The translations under genes were made by a program, and so were the position numbers. The notes below the pieces were generated by a model. It was not told the DNA's origin and ran no database searches. It was given only the letters and a program-made list of their open reading frames with translations. This document shows positions 5,822 through 12,318 of a stretch of 12,318 nucleotides of DNA, piece by piece. This DNA is from Ga0077555 sp031406575. GTDB lineage: Bacteria; Pseudomonadota; Alphaproteobacteria; Rhizobiales; Hyphomicrobiaceae. Numbering within the stretch: position 1 is the first letter of the stretch; each line of letters opens with the position of its first letter. The DNA lies in the NCBI GenBank assembly GCA_031406575.1, contig JANOHP010000208.1:1-12318 (forward strand). Direction: 5' to 3'.

Positions 5822-6955
5822 TCACCCCCGCGCCAACGCCATATCGTCTCGGTGGATCAGTTCGGCGCGGCCGGCGTGGCCCAGGAGGGTTTCGATTTCG
5901 CTGCTTTTCTTGCCGATGATCAGGTCCGCGTCGGCGCGGGCGTAGGCGATCAGGCCGCGACCCAGTTCGCGACCGTCGGCGCTGCGGATGACGACGGCGT
6001 CGCCGCGATCGAACGTACCCTCGAGGCGACGCACGCCGGCTGGCAGCAGACTCTTGCCCGACAGCAGCGCCTTCTCCGCGCCGGCGTCGATCGTGACGTG
6101 GCCAGCCGGTTCGAGCTGACCGGCGATCCAGCGTTTGCGCGCCGCGACCGGGTCCGACGAGGCGAGGAACCACGTGCACCGCGCGCCGGCGCCGATGGCG
6201 GCTAAGGGGTGCAGGGTCTCGCCCGTCGTGATCACCATGCTGGTGCCGCCGCCCATGGCGATCTTGGCCGCCTCGATCTTGGTGCGCATGCCCCCCTTCG
6301 ACAGCTCCGACGCGGGGTCGCCGGCCATCGCTTCGATCTCCGGCGTAATGGCGCGCACTTCGGGGATGTGGCGCGCTGTCGGGTCAATCGCTGGCGGGGC
6401 CGTGTAGAGGCCGTCGATGTCCGACAGCAGCACCAGCACGTCGGCACTCATCATGGAGGCGACGCGGGCAGACAGGCGATCGTTGTCGCCGTAGCGGATT
6501 TCCGCGGTGGCCACCGTGTCGTTCTCGTTGACGACGGGAATAGCTTTGTGCGCGAGCAGCGTATCCATCGTGCGGCGCGCATTGAGATAGCGGCGACGCT
6601 CTTCCGTGTCGCCGAGCGTGAGGAGCACCTGCGCGACGACGCGGTTCCGCTGGCGGAAAATGTCCTGGTAGGACGACGCCAGACTGATCTGGCCGACGGC
6701 GGCGGCCGCCTGGCTCTGCTCGAGCTCGAGGGACCCGCGCGGCAGGCCCAGCACATGCCGCCCGAGCGCGATGGCGCCCGACGAAACCAGGATGACGTCC
6801 TTGCCGGCGGCGGTCAGTTCAGCCACGTCGTCGGCCAGCGATTGGAGCCAGGTCGAATTCAATCGACCGGTCGCGCGATCGACCAGCAGGGCCGAGCCGA
6901 TTTTCACGACGATGCGGCGGGCGCGGGCCCAAGTCTTTGTGTTGTCGACCCTCAC
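5822..6955 (-). CDS. proB: Glutamate 5-kinase
   Basis: First step of proline synthesis: ATP-dependent phosphorylation of glutamate to gamma-glutamyl phosphate, normally feedback-inhibited by proline. The N-terminal amino-acid kinase domain shows 'RRIVVKIGSALL', 'VSSGAIALGRHVLG', 'VNENDTVAT...FGDNDRLSA'-type elements (here 'IRYGDNDRLSA'), 'LLSDIDGLYT' and 'GGMRTKIEAAKIA'. Residues ~280-370 form the C-terminal PUA domain ('GHVTIDAGAEKALL' to 'RAELIHRDDMAL'). The GTG at 6955 is chosen because it overlaps the obgE stop as GTGA, a common coupled start, and yields 377 residues, close to the family's ~370; a second GTG at 6964 is possible. There is no strong Shine-Dalgarno, consistent with coupling to obgE. 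The IS element begins shortly after its stop. Confidence 0.95.
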   Translation of the reverse strand: MRVDNTKTWARARRIVVKIGSALLVDRATGRLNSTWLQSLADDVAELTAAGKDVILVSSGAIALGRHVLGLPRGSLELEQSQAAAAVGQISLASSYQDIFRQRNRVVAQVLLTLGDTEERRRYLNARRTMDTLLAHKAIPVVNENDTVATAEIRYGDNDRLSARVASMMSADVLVLLSDIDGLYTAPPAIDPTARHIPEVRAITPEIEAMAGDPASELSKGGMRTKIEAAKIAMGGGTSMVITTGETLHPLAAIGAGARCTWFLASSDPVAARKRWIAGQLEPAGHVTIDAGAEKALLSGKSLLPAGVRRLEGTFDRGDAVVIRSADGRELGRGLIAYARADADLIIGKKSSEIETLLGHAGRAELIHRDDMALARG

Positions 6956-7995
6956 GGTGTCCACGCCAGCTTTTCGTCTTCGTCTTCGCGCAAGGCGGTG
7001 TTGGCGCGGGCGATTTCTTTGCCGAGGGCGAGCAGTGCTTCGCGCATGCCTTGGCCGGCGACGGCCGACAGAATGAGTGGCTTTTTGCGTGAGACTTTCT
7101 GCAGGCGAGCGGCTTTCTCGGCAGCGTCTTCGGGGGTCATGGCATCGCACTTGCTGAGCGCCACGATTTCCTTCTTGGCGGCGAGTTCGGGAGAATAAGC
7201 TTTGAGTTCCGCGCGCACGGTTTTGTAGGCGGTGGCCACGTCCTGTTCGATCTCGGTGCCGTCGACGAGGTGGAGCAGCACCTTGCAGCGCTCGACATGG
7301 CCCAGAAAGCGGGTGCCGAGCCCTGCGCCTTCGCTGGCGCCCTCGATGAGGCCTGGAATGTCGGCCAGCACGAAATCCACGTCGCCGGCGCGCACGACGC
7401 CGAGGTTGGGATGCAGCGTCGTGAACGGATAGGCGGCGATCTTGGGCTTGGCCTCGCTGACGGCGGCTAGGAATGTCGACTTGCCCGCGTTGGGCAAACC
7501 GATGAGCCCGGCGTCGGCGATCAACTTCAGGTGCAGCCAGAGGGTCATTTCTTCGCCCGGCAAGCCGGGATTGGCATGGCGCGGCGCGCGATTGGTCGGG
7601 CCTTTGAAATGGACATTGCCGAAGCCGCCGTTACCGCCTTTGGAAATGCGAATACGGTTGCCGGGATTGAACATCTCGGCCAGCACCGTTTCCTGGTCTT
7701 CGGCCAGGATCAGCGTGCCCGGCGGCACTTTGACGACGACATCCTCGCCATTGGCGCCGTGACGATCGCGGCCCATGCCCGGACGGCCGTTACCGGCCGT
7801 GAAATGCTGCTGATAGCGATAGTCGATGAGCGTGTTCAGATTATCGACGCACTCGATCCAGACGTCGCCGCCCTTGCCGCCATCGCCGCCGTTGGGTCCA
7901 CCGAACTCGATGTATTTTTCGCGCCGAAACGAGACGCAGCCGTTGCCGCCGTCGCCGGAGCGAATGTAGATTTTAGCCTGGTCGAGAAATCTCAT
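6952..7995 (-). CDS. obgE: Obg-family GTPase involved in 50S ribosome assembly
   Basis: The 347-residue protein has the Gly-rich Obg fold in residues 1-158 ('GDGGNGCVSFRREKYIEFGG', 'GGDGGKGGDVW', 'KGGNGGFGNVHF'). The G domain follows: G1 'GLPNAGKS' 166-173, G2 'FTT' ~191-193, G3 'DIPG' 212-215, G4 'SKCD' 281-284 (the common Ser variant of NKxD) and G5 'SAV' near 304. Obg proteins bind the large ribosomal subunit and respond to GTP and (p)ppGpp. The acidic C-terminal tail is short. ATG 7995 is 16 nt after the GNAT stop; a weak GGAA lies upstream. It overlaps proB by 4 nt, so GNAT, obgE and proB likely form one transcript. Confidence 0.96.
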   Translation of the reverse strand: MRFLDQAKIYIRSGDGGNGCVSFRREKYIEFGGPNGGDGGKGGDVWIECVDNLNTLIDYRYQQHFTAGNGRPGMGRDRHGANGEDVVVKVPPGTLILAEDQETVLAEMFNPGNRIRISKGGNGGFGNVHFKGPTNRAPRHANPGLPGEEMTLWLHLKLIADAGLIGLPNAGKSTFLAAVSEAKPKIAAYPFTTLHPNLGVVRAGDVDFVLADIPGLIEGASEGAGLGTRFLGHVERCKVLLHLVDGTEIEQDVATAYKTVRAELKAYSPELAAKKEIVALSKCDAMTPEDAAEKAARLQKVSRKKPLILSAVAGQGMREALLALGKEIARANTALREDEDEKLAWTP

Positions 7996-8011
7996 CGCAC
8001 ATCGTTCCGTT

Positions 8012-8611
8012 TCATCCCGTGCCTCTGACCCGTTCGATCAAGGCACTCCAACGACTTTGCTTGGGCTCGGCAGGTGCCAAGTCCATCAGCGCTTCGGCGC
8101 GCGCCCGAGTCAGCTCGAGCATTTCGGCGCCGACATCGTGACCGCGCGCCACACTCCAAATGCGCCCACTGCCCGATGGCAGAAAACCCAGCTTGGCAAG
8201 CACGCGCGCCGAGGCCGGATTGTCGTGAAAATGCGACGACGTGAAAAGGCCGAGCCGCCCGACATCGAAGCCATGCCGTATCACCGCGCGTCCTGCTTCC
8301 GTCGTATAGCCTTGGCCCCACCACGCGCGGCCGAGCCAAAAGCCCAGTTCTGCCGTATCGGTGGTGCGACGAAAGTATCCAGCGCTGCCGATCATGCGGC
8401 CGTCGCGCACGACGGCAAATCGCGCTTCGCCGTTCGACGGTGCAAGCCAGGCTCGCGCCTTCGCGTCGTCCAGCGGGTGGGGGATGTCGCTGGTCATGCG
8501 CGCCACGGCGAAATCTCCAGCGATCGCCATGAAGTCGGCGATGTCCGTCGGCGCCAGAGCACGAAGCACCAAGCGCTCGGTGTGCAGTGCCGATTGCCTA
8601 TCGCCCGTCAT
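8012..8611 (-). CDS. GNAT-family N-acetyltransferase (RimJ/RimL-like)
   Basis: The 199-residue protein begins 'LHTERLVLRALAPTDIADF', typical of RimJ/RimL-type GNAT enzymes. The acetyl-CoA loop is 'GRAWWGQGYTTEAG' (94-107), with 'ELGFWL' before it and the conserved end 'NPASARVLAKLGF' (131-143). It transfers acetyl groups from acetyl-CoA to an unknown amine, possibly a protein N-terminus. ATG at 8611 is chosen because GGAAG lies ~6 nt upstream; the open frame continues to 8776 but without family-like sequence. GNAT genes at this spot, between rpmA and obgE, are common in Hyphomicrobiales. The 8612-8736 spacer probably carries its promoter, but I see only weak -35/-10 matches. Confidence 0.88.
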   Translation of the reverse strand: MTGDRQSALHTERLVLRALAPTDIADFMAIAGDFAVARMTSDIPHPLDDAKARAWLAPSNGEARFAVVRDGRMIGSAGYFRRTTDTAELGFWLGRAWWGQGYTTEAGRAVIRHGFDVGRLGLFTSSHFHDNPASARVLAKLGFLPSGSGRIWSVARGHDVGAEMLELTRARAEALMDLAPAEPKQSRWSALIERVRGTG

Positions 8612-8736
8612 CGTCGAGCTTCCATTCCATCCGCCTACTGTCCCCATCCGCGATCGCCGCGCCGGGACCAGATAATCTCCGTTTCCGCGATTTGGCGAAT
8701 AACGAATTGGCGACTGCGTTGCCTTGCCTGCAAACG

Positions 8737-8765
8737 AAAAAAGGGAAGACGTGACCGCCCTCCCC
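8737..8765 (-). terminator. Rho-independent terminator after rplU-rpmA
   Basis: On the minus strand GGGGAG (8765-8760) pairs with CTTCCC (8748-8743) through an 11-nt loop, with one G-T pair, and is followed at once by TTTTTT (8742-8737). It lies ~60 nt after the rpmA stop, separating the ribosomal protein operon from the GNAT-obgE-proB unit. Confidence 0.75.
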
Positions 8766-8824
8766 TGTCCAATCAAACGCCGGGGTCAGCGTGCCGCCGC
8801 CCCTCGTGCAACCGAGTGCGACGG

Positions 8825-9097
8825 TTACTCAGCGGCCTCGAGCTTGAGTGGTCGAACCGAGATGAACGTGCGGCCATTCGATTTGGTCGCGAACTCGACC
8901 TTGCCTTCGATCTTGGCGAAAATCGTGTGGTCGACGCCCATACCGACGTTGGCGCCGGGATGCCATTTGGTGCCGCGCTGCCGCGCCAAGATGTTGCCGG
9001 AGATGACGTTTTCGCCACCGAACTTTTTGATGCCGAGGCGCCGGCCCGCAGTGTCGCGGCCGTTGCGGGACGAGCCGCCTGCCTTTTTGTGTGCCAT
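8825..9097 (-). CDS. rpmA: 50S ribosomal protein L27
   Basis: The 90-residue protein starts 'MAHKKAGGSSRNGRD' and carries 'GQ/ARQRGTKWHPGANVGMG'-type core sequence ('NILARQRGTKWHPG') and 'DHTIFAKIEGKVEF', which is diagnostic for L27. The N-terminal tail reaches the peptidyl transferase centre of the ribosome. The start has a strong AAGGAG 7 nt upstream. It follows rplU by 38 nt and shares its transcript. Confidence 0.97.
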   Translation of the reverse strand: MAHKKAGGSSRNGRDTAGRRLGIKKFGGENVISGNILARQRGTKWHPGANVGMGVDHTIFAKIEGKVEFATKSNGRTFISVRPLKLEAAE

Positions 9098-9135
9098 GGT
9101 CTAACTCCTTCGCGTCCGTGTGCAGCGCACCGCTG

Positions 9136-9450
9136 TCAGGCGCCGATGATACCCGTGATCCTTACCGTCGTCTGATGTTGACGATGGCCGCGCTTGCGGC
9201 GCGAATTCTTGCGGCGCCGCTTCTTGAACGCGATGACTTTGTCCGCGCGGCCCTGCTCGATGACGAGAGCAGTGACCTTTGCGCCGGTAATGAACGGCGT
9301 TCCCACGACGGGAGCAGCGTCGCCCCCAAGCATCAGAACTTCGTTGAATTCGACGGTAGCACCCGCATCGGCCTCGATTTTCTCGATGACGATCCTGTCG
9401 TTGGCCGCGACGCGGTACTGCTTGCCGCCTGTCTTGATGACAGCGTACAT
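9136..9450 (-). CDS. rplU: 50S ribosomal protein L21
   Basis: The 104-residue protein 'MYAVIKTGGKQYRVAAND' through 'KVIAFKKRRRKNSRRKRGHRQ' to 'TTVRITGI' is L21, which binds 23S rRNA in the large subunit. Length is normal. GAGGG lies 7 nt before the ATG at 9450. It is the first gene of the rplU-rpmA operon, downstream of the promoter at 9573-9601. Confidence 0.97.
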   Translation of the reverse strand: MYAVIKTGGKQYRVAANDRIVIEKIEADAGATVEFNEVLMLGGDAAPVVGTPFITGAKVTALVIEQGRADKVIAFKKRRRKNSRRKRGHRQHQTTVRITGIIGA

Positions 9451-9538
9451 GCGTAATCCCTCAGGTTCTCTTGTCCCGCGTCCTTCGGCGCCGCTGGCAA
9501 CGTCAGCGGACTTTCATGAGCCTCGAACAGCGCATTTA

Positions 9539-9563
9539 CGCCCGGCAGCGAGACCACCGGGCG
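9539..9563 (-). promoter_or_regulatory. Leader hairpin at the 5' end of the rplU transcript
   Basis: CGCCCGG and CCGGGCG (9539-9545, 9557-9563) pair over 7 bp with an 11-nt loop. It begins about where the transcript from the predicted promoter should start and lies ~90 nt before rplU. It could stabilise the leader or be an L21-type autoregulatory site, but I recognise no known leader motif. Confidence 0.4.
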
Positions 9564-9572
9564 AGGCTACCT

Positions 9573-9601
9573 CTTATCGTCGAAACCAGCGTTGCGGTCA
9601 A
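9573..9601 (-). promoter_or_regulatory. Sigma70-type promoter of rplU-rpmA
   Basis: On the minus strand TTGACC (9601-9596) is followed by a 17-nt spacer and GATAAG (9578-9573). The -35 differs from TTGACA at one position and the spacing is ideal. It lies in the intergenic gap upstream of rplU with transcription starting near 9565. Confidence 0.6.
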
Positions 9602-9624
9602 CGTCTTTCAACCGGCGGAGGCGT

Positions 9625-10185
9625 TCAGCGATCGAACACGGATTCGCGCAAGGCGGAATAGCCGGCGGGTCCTGTCTCCCCCCACACGCCAGAGCGCGTT
9701 TTGGGGGCCGGAGGAGGCGCGTTTGGCATTTCTGCCCGTGTGGCGCGCGAGCGGGCCGTCTTTTTGGGTTCGGTTTGAGCAACGGGCCGTGCGCGCGGCT
9801 TGGGCGTCTCTACCGCATCGGGCGCGTCATCGTCGTCGGCATCTGGGTTGATGATATTGACCGTCTGGGCTTTGGCCGACGGCGCAGGCGCCACGGGCGC
9901 CTTAGTGGCATCGCCCAGAGAGGCACTTTTTTCCATGGACGGCTGAGCTGCGGTCGGCGGCGCGCTGTAGCGAACGGGAGTAGGAGCCGGCGTTTCCGCC
10001 ACGACGGCTGAATCGGACGAGAGGCTCGGAGCGCGCGATGGCGTCAATGCCCCTGCCGCCAGCAACCCGGCGCCGAAACACACGCCTGCGAGTGCGAGCA
10101 CGCCCACCACCACTGGCCACCGCCGCTTGCGCGCCGAAACGTCCGAATGCCAAACAAAACCGTCGCGAGGAACATGGTAGCGCAT
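9625..10185 (-). CDS. Hypothetical single-pass membrane protein, Pro/Ala-rich
   Basis: The 186-residue protein has a ~25-residue N-terminal part with basic residues ('SARKRRWP'), one transmembrane segment ('VVVGVLALAGVCFGAGLLAAG', ~26-46) and a long low-complexity Pro/Ala/Ser/Thr region. That region contains an acidic patch 'PDADDDDAPDA' and a basic Lys/Arg stretch ('PKKTARSRATRAE'). It ends 'WGETGPAGYSALRESVFDR'. Topology is probably N-in, with the disordered part in the periplasm. ATG 10185 is chosen because GAGGAG lies 7 nt upstream; a TTG at 10200 in the same frame overlaps that site. It follows the secreted-protein gene by 11 nt, so the two are likely co-expressed. Function unknown. Confidence 0.7.
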   Translation of the reverse strand: MRYHVPRDGFVWHSDVSARKRRWPVVVGVLALAGVCFGAGLLAAGALTPSRAPSLSSDSAVVAETPAPTPVRYSAPPTAAQPSMEKSASLGDATKAPVAPAPSAKAQTVNIINPDADDDDAPDAVETPKPRARPVAQTEPKKTARSRATRAEMPNAPPPAPKTRSGVWGETGPAGYSALRESVFDR

Positions 10186-10196
10186 GACGAGGCTCC

Positions 10197-10733
10197 TCAA
10201 TTTGGATCAAAATAGGTGCCGGAAAGAATGACGCGATCACAGATGCGAGGATCGGGCCGAAACGACCGCTCGATGCCCTCGACCACCCGATCGAAGGTGG
10301 CACGCTGCGAAACGTCGTAAACGAGCGCGAAACTGTTGATCAGCGCGCCGCCACAACTGAACATGACCTTCTCGTAGAAGATCTGCCCTTTGCCGAGGCC
10401 CGAGATCACGAACCAGCCTTCGCCGGATTTGCGATAGGTCGTCTCGAAGCCCGCGTAAGAGCGCGCCTCGATCATTTTGCGATAGGCGGCAGGACTCGTC
10501 CGGTCGGTATTGCGCAAAGCGCCAATCAGCAGCTTGGCGTTGCCCGCACGCGCCACGTACAGGTCGCCATCGCCTTGGGGCGTGGAGCGCTCGAGGCGCA
10601 ACAATCCGTCCGGGTATCGCAGCGTGAGGCCATACTTGGCAATGCGATAGATCTCCCAGCCCGAGGCCGACGGCTGTGCGTCGGCGCGCGCGGCGAGAAA
10701 AAAGACCAGAACGAGGCTGAATACGCGCGCCAT
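10197..10733 (-). CDS. Hypothetical secreted protein
   Basis: The 178-residue protein begins with a clear signal peptide, 'MARVFSLVLVFFLAARADAQ', with cleavage after ADA. The mature part reads 'WEIYRIAKYGLTLRYPDGLL' and 'SYAGFETTYRKSGEGWFVISG', and has two cysteines ('VMFSCGGALIN' and 'PRICDRVI') that could form a disulfide in the periplasm. It resembles small periplasmic proteins of alphaproteobacteria that I cannot name. ATG 10733 is preferred because it gives the shorter, cleaner signal peptide; ATG 10742 is also possible. The next gene starts 11 nt after its stop, whose TGA overlaps the following Shine-Dalgarno. Confidence 0.72.
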   Translation of the reverse strand: MARVFSLVLVFFLAARADAQPSASGWEIYRIAKYGLTLRYPDGLLRLERSTPQGDGDLYVARAGNAKLLIGALRNTDRTSPAAYRKMIEARSYAGFETTYRKSGEGWFVISGLGKGQIFYEKVMFSCGGALINSFALVYDVSQRATFDRVVEGIERSFRPDPRICDRVILSGTYFDPN

Positions 10734-10831
10734 CACGAACATTCCCGGATGAGAAACCGGAAACGTGCGGCGCGCATCGGAGTTCCCAAAAACGACTTCG
10801 GAATCCGATGTCTACGCAAAACGTACGGAAT

Positions 10832-12214
10832 TCACTCGGCTGCTTCGACCGGGTCGATCGGCAGCGTGTTCACCGCGCCGATGCCGACGTTGCGAACGGG
10901 TTGTCCGGTGCGCTTTTGGCCCTCGCGCAGCGTGCGCTTCAGATCGGCGAAATAGGGCAAGTGCTCGACTTCAATGCCATGCCGGGGCGTATCCTTGAAG
11001 TGGGTGTGCACCCAGGCTTTGCGGGCTGCGATTTCGGCCAGCATCTCGGCTTTTCCGGCCATTTTGGCGCGGCCCATTTCGAACTCGCGAATCCAGCGCA
11101 CTTGGCCCTCGCAAATCCAGTTCAGCGCCGTATCGGAGTTGAAGAAGGCCAGGAAATACAACCCGGCCCACTCGGGCGGCACAATGCGCATGTAGAGGTC
11201 GAGTTCGTTGCTCTCGGGCACGAGTATGCGCGGGTCGAGAAAGTCCAGATCGATGAGATAGCCGGTGGCGGCGATCAAGGTATCGAACTCTTCGGACCGG
11301 CCATCGCTGAAGGTGATGGTGCGGCCGTTGATCCGGTCGATGCCCTGTTTCACGGTCACGCGGTGATATTTGATGTGGTTGACGATGTTGGCGTTCGAGG
11401 TGGCGTGCACGCGCTTGGCCGTGTCCGGGAAACCCAACTCCTTCATGCTGCCCTGGATGATGTAGACGAGCGTCTTCAATGCTTTCGCGCGCACCCAGGC
11501 GGGAATCCACGGTTTGTAGAACAGTCGAACCGTGTCCCAGAACGGCCGGCCGAAGGCGAGCTTGGGGATGATCAGTGCATTCGAGCGCGCGACCAGCGCA
11601 ACACCCGGCGAGGTGACGGCCAGATCGCTGGCAATATCGAGCGCGCTGTTGCCGACGCCGACGACACAGACCCGCTTGCCGACGAAGGGCGCGGGCTCCT
11701 TGTAATAGTGCGAGTGCAGGTATTCGCCTTTGAAGCCGTCTTTGAAGTGGGCGACTTCCAGCGGTTTGGTGAGATGGCCGGTGGCGAGGATGATCGTGTC
11801 GTGCTCGAACGTGGCGCCGTCGGCGGTTTCGATCGTCCAGCGCGGTTTGTAGAAGGTGTAGTCGGCTGCCGGAGCCGCGCGCGTGACCTTCGTATTGAAG
11901 CGTACGATCGGCGTGACACCGAAGTGGTCTGCGTATCGCTTCAAATAGCGCGCCATGTCCCAATGGGAGGGAAAGGGCGGCACCGACGCCTCGAAGCGCA
12001 GGTCGGAGAAGTTGGTGAGGTCGCGCGCCGTGTTGATGTGCAAGGTCCGGTACGCTGAAGACCGGCCGTTGTCGTTCTCATAGACCCACATGCCCCCGAT
12101 GTTACTACCCAGTTCATAGACGGTGACATCGCAGCCCGCCTCCAGCATGTGTTTGGCGCCACAGATGCCGGCCGCGCCCGCACCGACGATGCCGACTGAT
12201 TTGCGTGAAGACAT
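10832..12214 (-). CDS. Flavin-containing monooxygenase-like FAD/NADPH oxidoreductase
   Basis: The 460-residue protein has the FAD-binding GxGxxG 'VGAGAAG' (G11-G16) followed by the 'VYELGSNIGGMW' strand, the FMO signature 'FKGEYLHSHYY' (161-171), the NADPH-binding 'VVGVGNSALDIASDL' (~184-198) and 'LIAATGY' near residue 310. These fit class B flavoprotein monooxygenases (FMO/Baeyer-Villiger type), which insert one oxygen from O2 into N, S or carbonyl substrates. The substrate is not evident. Length is normal for bacterial FMOs. ATG 12214 starts the conserved 'SVGIVGAGAAG'. There is no purine-rich Shine-Dalgarno: on the coding strand the start is preceded by nine C. Heptanucleotide repeats lie further upstream. 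Confidence 0.9.
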   Translation of the reverse strand: MSSRKSVGIVGAGAAGICGAKHMLEAGCDVTVYELGSNIGGMWVYENDNGRSSAYRTLHINTARDLTNFSDLRFEASVPPFPSHWDMARYLKRYADHFGVTPIVRFNTKVTRAAPAADYTFYKPRWTIETADGATFEHDTIILATGHLTKPLEVAHFKDGFKGEYLHSHYYKEPAPFVGKRVCVVGVGNSALDIASDLAVTSPGVALVARSNALIIPKLAFGRPFWDTVRLFYKPWIPAWVRAKALKTLVYIIQGSMKELGFPDTAKRVHATSNANIVNHIKYHRVTVKQGIDRINGRTITFSDGRSEEFDTLIAATGYLIDLDFLDPRILVPESNELDLYMRIVPPEWAGLYFLAFFNSDTALNWICEGQVRWIREFEMGRAKMAGKAEMLAEIAARKAWVHTHFKDTPRHGIEVEHLPYFADLKRTLREGQKRTGQPVRNVGIGAVNTLPIDPVEAAE

Positions 12215-12223
12215 GGGGGGGGG
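12215..12223. repeat. Homopolymer run of nine G (C on the coding strand) before the FMO start
   Basis: Nine consecutive G on the plus strand touch the start codon of the monooxygenase gene. They occupy the place of the ribosome binding site. Such tracts slip easily in replication, and also in sequencing. Confidence 0.8.
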
Positions 12224-12237
12224 TCCAGGGGGAAGAT

Positions 12238-12318
12238 GGTGAGTGGTGAGTGGTGAGTGGGAAGTGAGAAGTGAGAAGTGAGAAGTGAGAAGTGAGAAGT
12301 GAGAAGTGAGAAGTGAGA
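12238..12318. repeat. Heptanucleotide tandem repeat, continuing past the window edge
   Basis: Three copies of GGTGAGT (12238-12258) and one GGGAAGT (12259-12265) are followed by seven perfect GAGAAGT copies (12266-12314) and the start of the next. The variants share one 7-bp period and differ at two positions. The array begins 24 nt upstream of the FMO start and occupies its promoter region. All units are directly adjacent, so this is not a CRISPR. Confidence 0.9.

Noticed and set aside
7141..7160. ObgE G4 motif SKCD as a damaged nucleotide-binding site
   Set aside because: Ser in place of Asn in NKxD is common in alphaproteobacterial Obg proteins, and the other G motifs are intact.
6209..12058. 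Long plus-strand open frames at 6209-7198 and 10808-12058
   Set aside because: They are antisense to proB/obgE and to the monooxygenase, with no family-like motifs.
12238..12318. CRISPR array
   Set aside because: The units are 7 bp and directly adjacent, with no spacers.

Overview
The window looks like chromosomal DNA of a GC-rich alphaproteobacterium, probably Hyphomicrobiales (Rhizobiales) or close to it. The best evidence is the minus-strand order rplU - rpmA - GNAT acetyltransferase - obgE - proB - proA, which is typical of that group (recalled, not searched). All genes except two are on the minus strand: the 3' end of an AAA+ ATPase gene at the left edge and an IS110-family transposase.

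Left to right. 1-402 is the C-terminal part of an AAA+ ATPase. 505-~1911 (minus) encodes an exported caspase-like protein with the His/Cys dyad. 1921-3027 (minus) is the most interesting gene: a thioredoxin-fold (TlpA/ResA/redoxin-like) protein with an in-frame TGA at the position of the first redox-active cysteine (W-A-S-W-TGA-G-C-R). The reading frame, the fold and the homologous motifs continue unchanged after the TGA, and a perfect 6-bp hairpin with a G in its loop lies 20 nt downstream, where a bacterial SECIS element should be. I annotate it as one 368-residue selenoprotein, not as two ORFs or a pseudogene. 3028-3184 is a short spacer with two kinds of direct repeat.

3185-4468 is proA. 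It is separated from proB (5822-6955) by an IS110-family element on the opposite strand. The 355-nt non-coding stretch 4469-4823 holds an 84-nt nested inverted repeat followed by consecutive small hairpins. This is a plausible location for a bridge RNA of the IS110 system. obgE and proB overlap by 4 nt (GTGA), and obgE lies 16 nt after a GNAT acetyltransferase gene. A good intrinsic terminator (8737-8765) separates this unit from rplU-rpmA, which has a convincing sigma70-type promoter (9573-9601) and a leader hairpin.

9625-10733 holds two small genes of unknown function: a signal-peptide protein and a Pro/Ala-rich single-pass membrane protein, 11 nt apart. 10832-12214 is a flavin-containing monooxygenase-like oxidoreductase. 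Immediately upstream of its start are a run of nine G/C pairs and a heptanucleotide tandem repeat that continues past the window edge, so expression of this gene could vary with repeat length.

proB and proA make proline from glutamate. ObgE, L21 and L27 serve the ribosome. The selenoprotein and the caspase-like gene, 9 nt apart at most, may form a small accessory redox/protease module placed where many relatives carry nadD.
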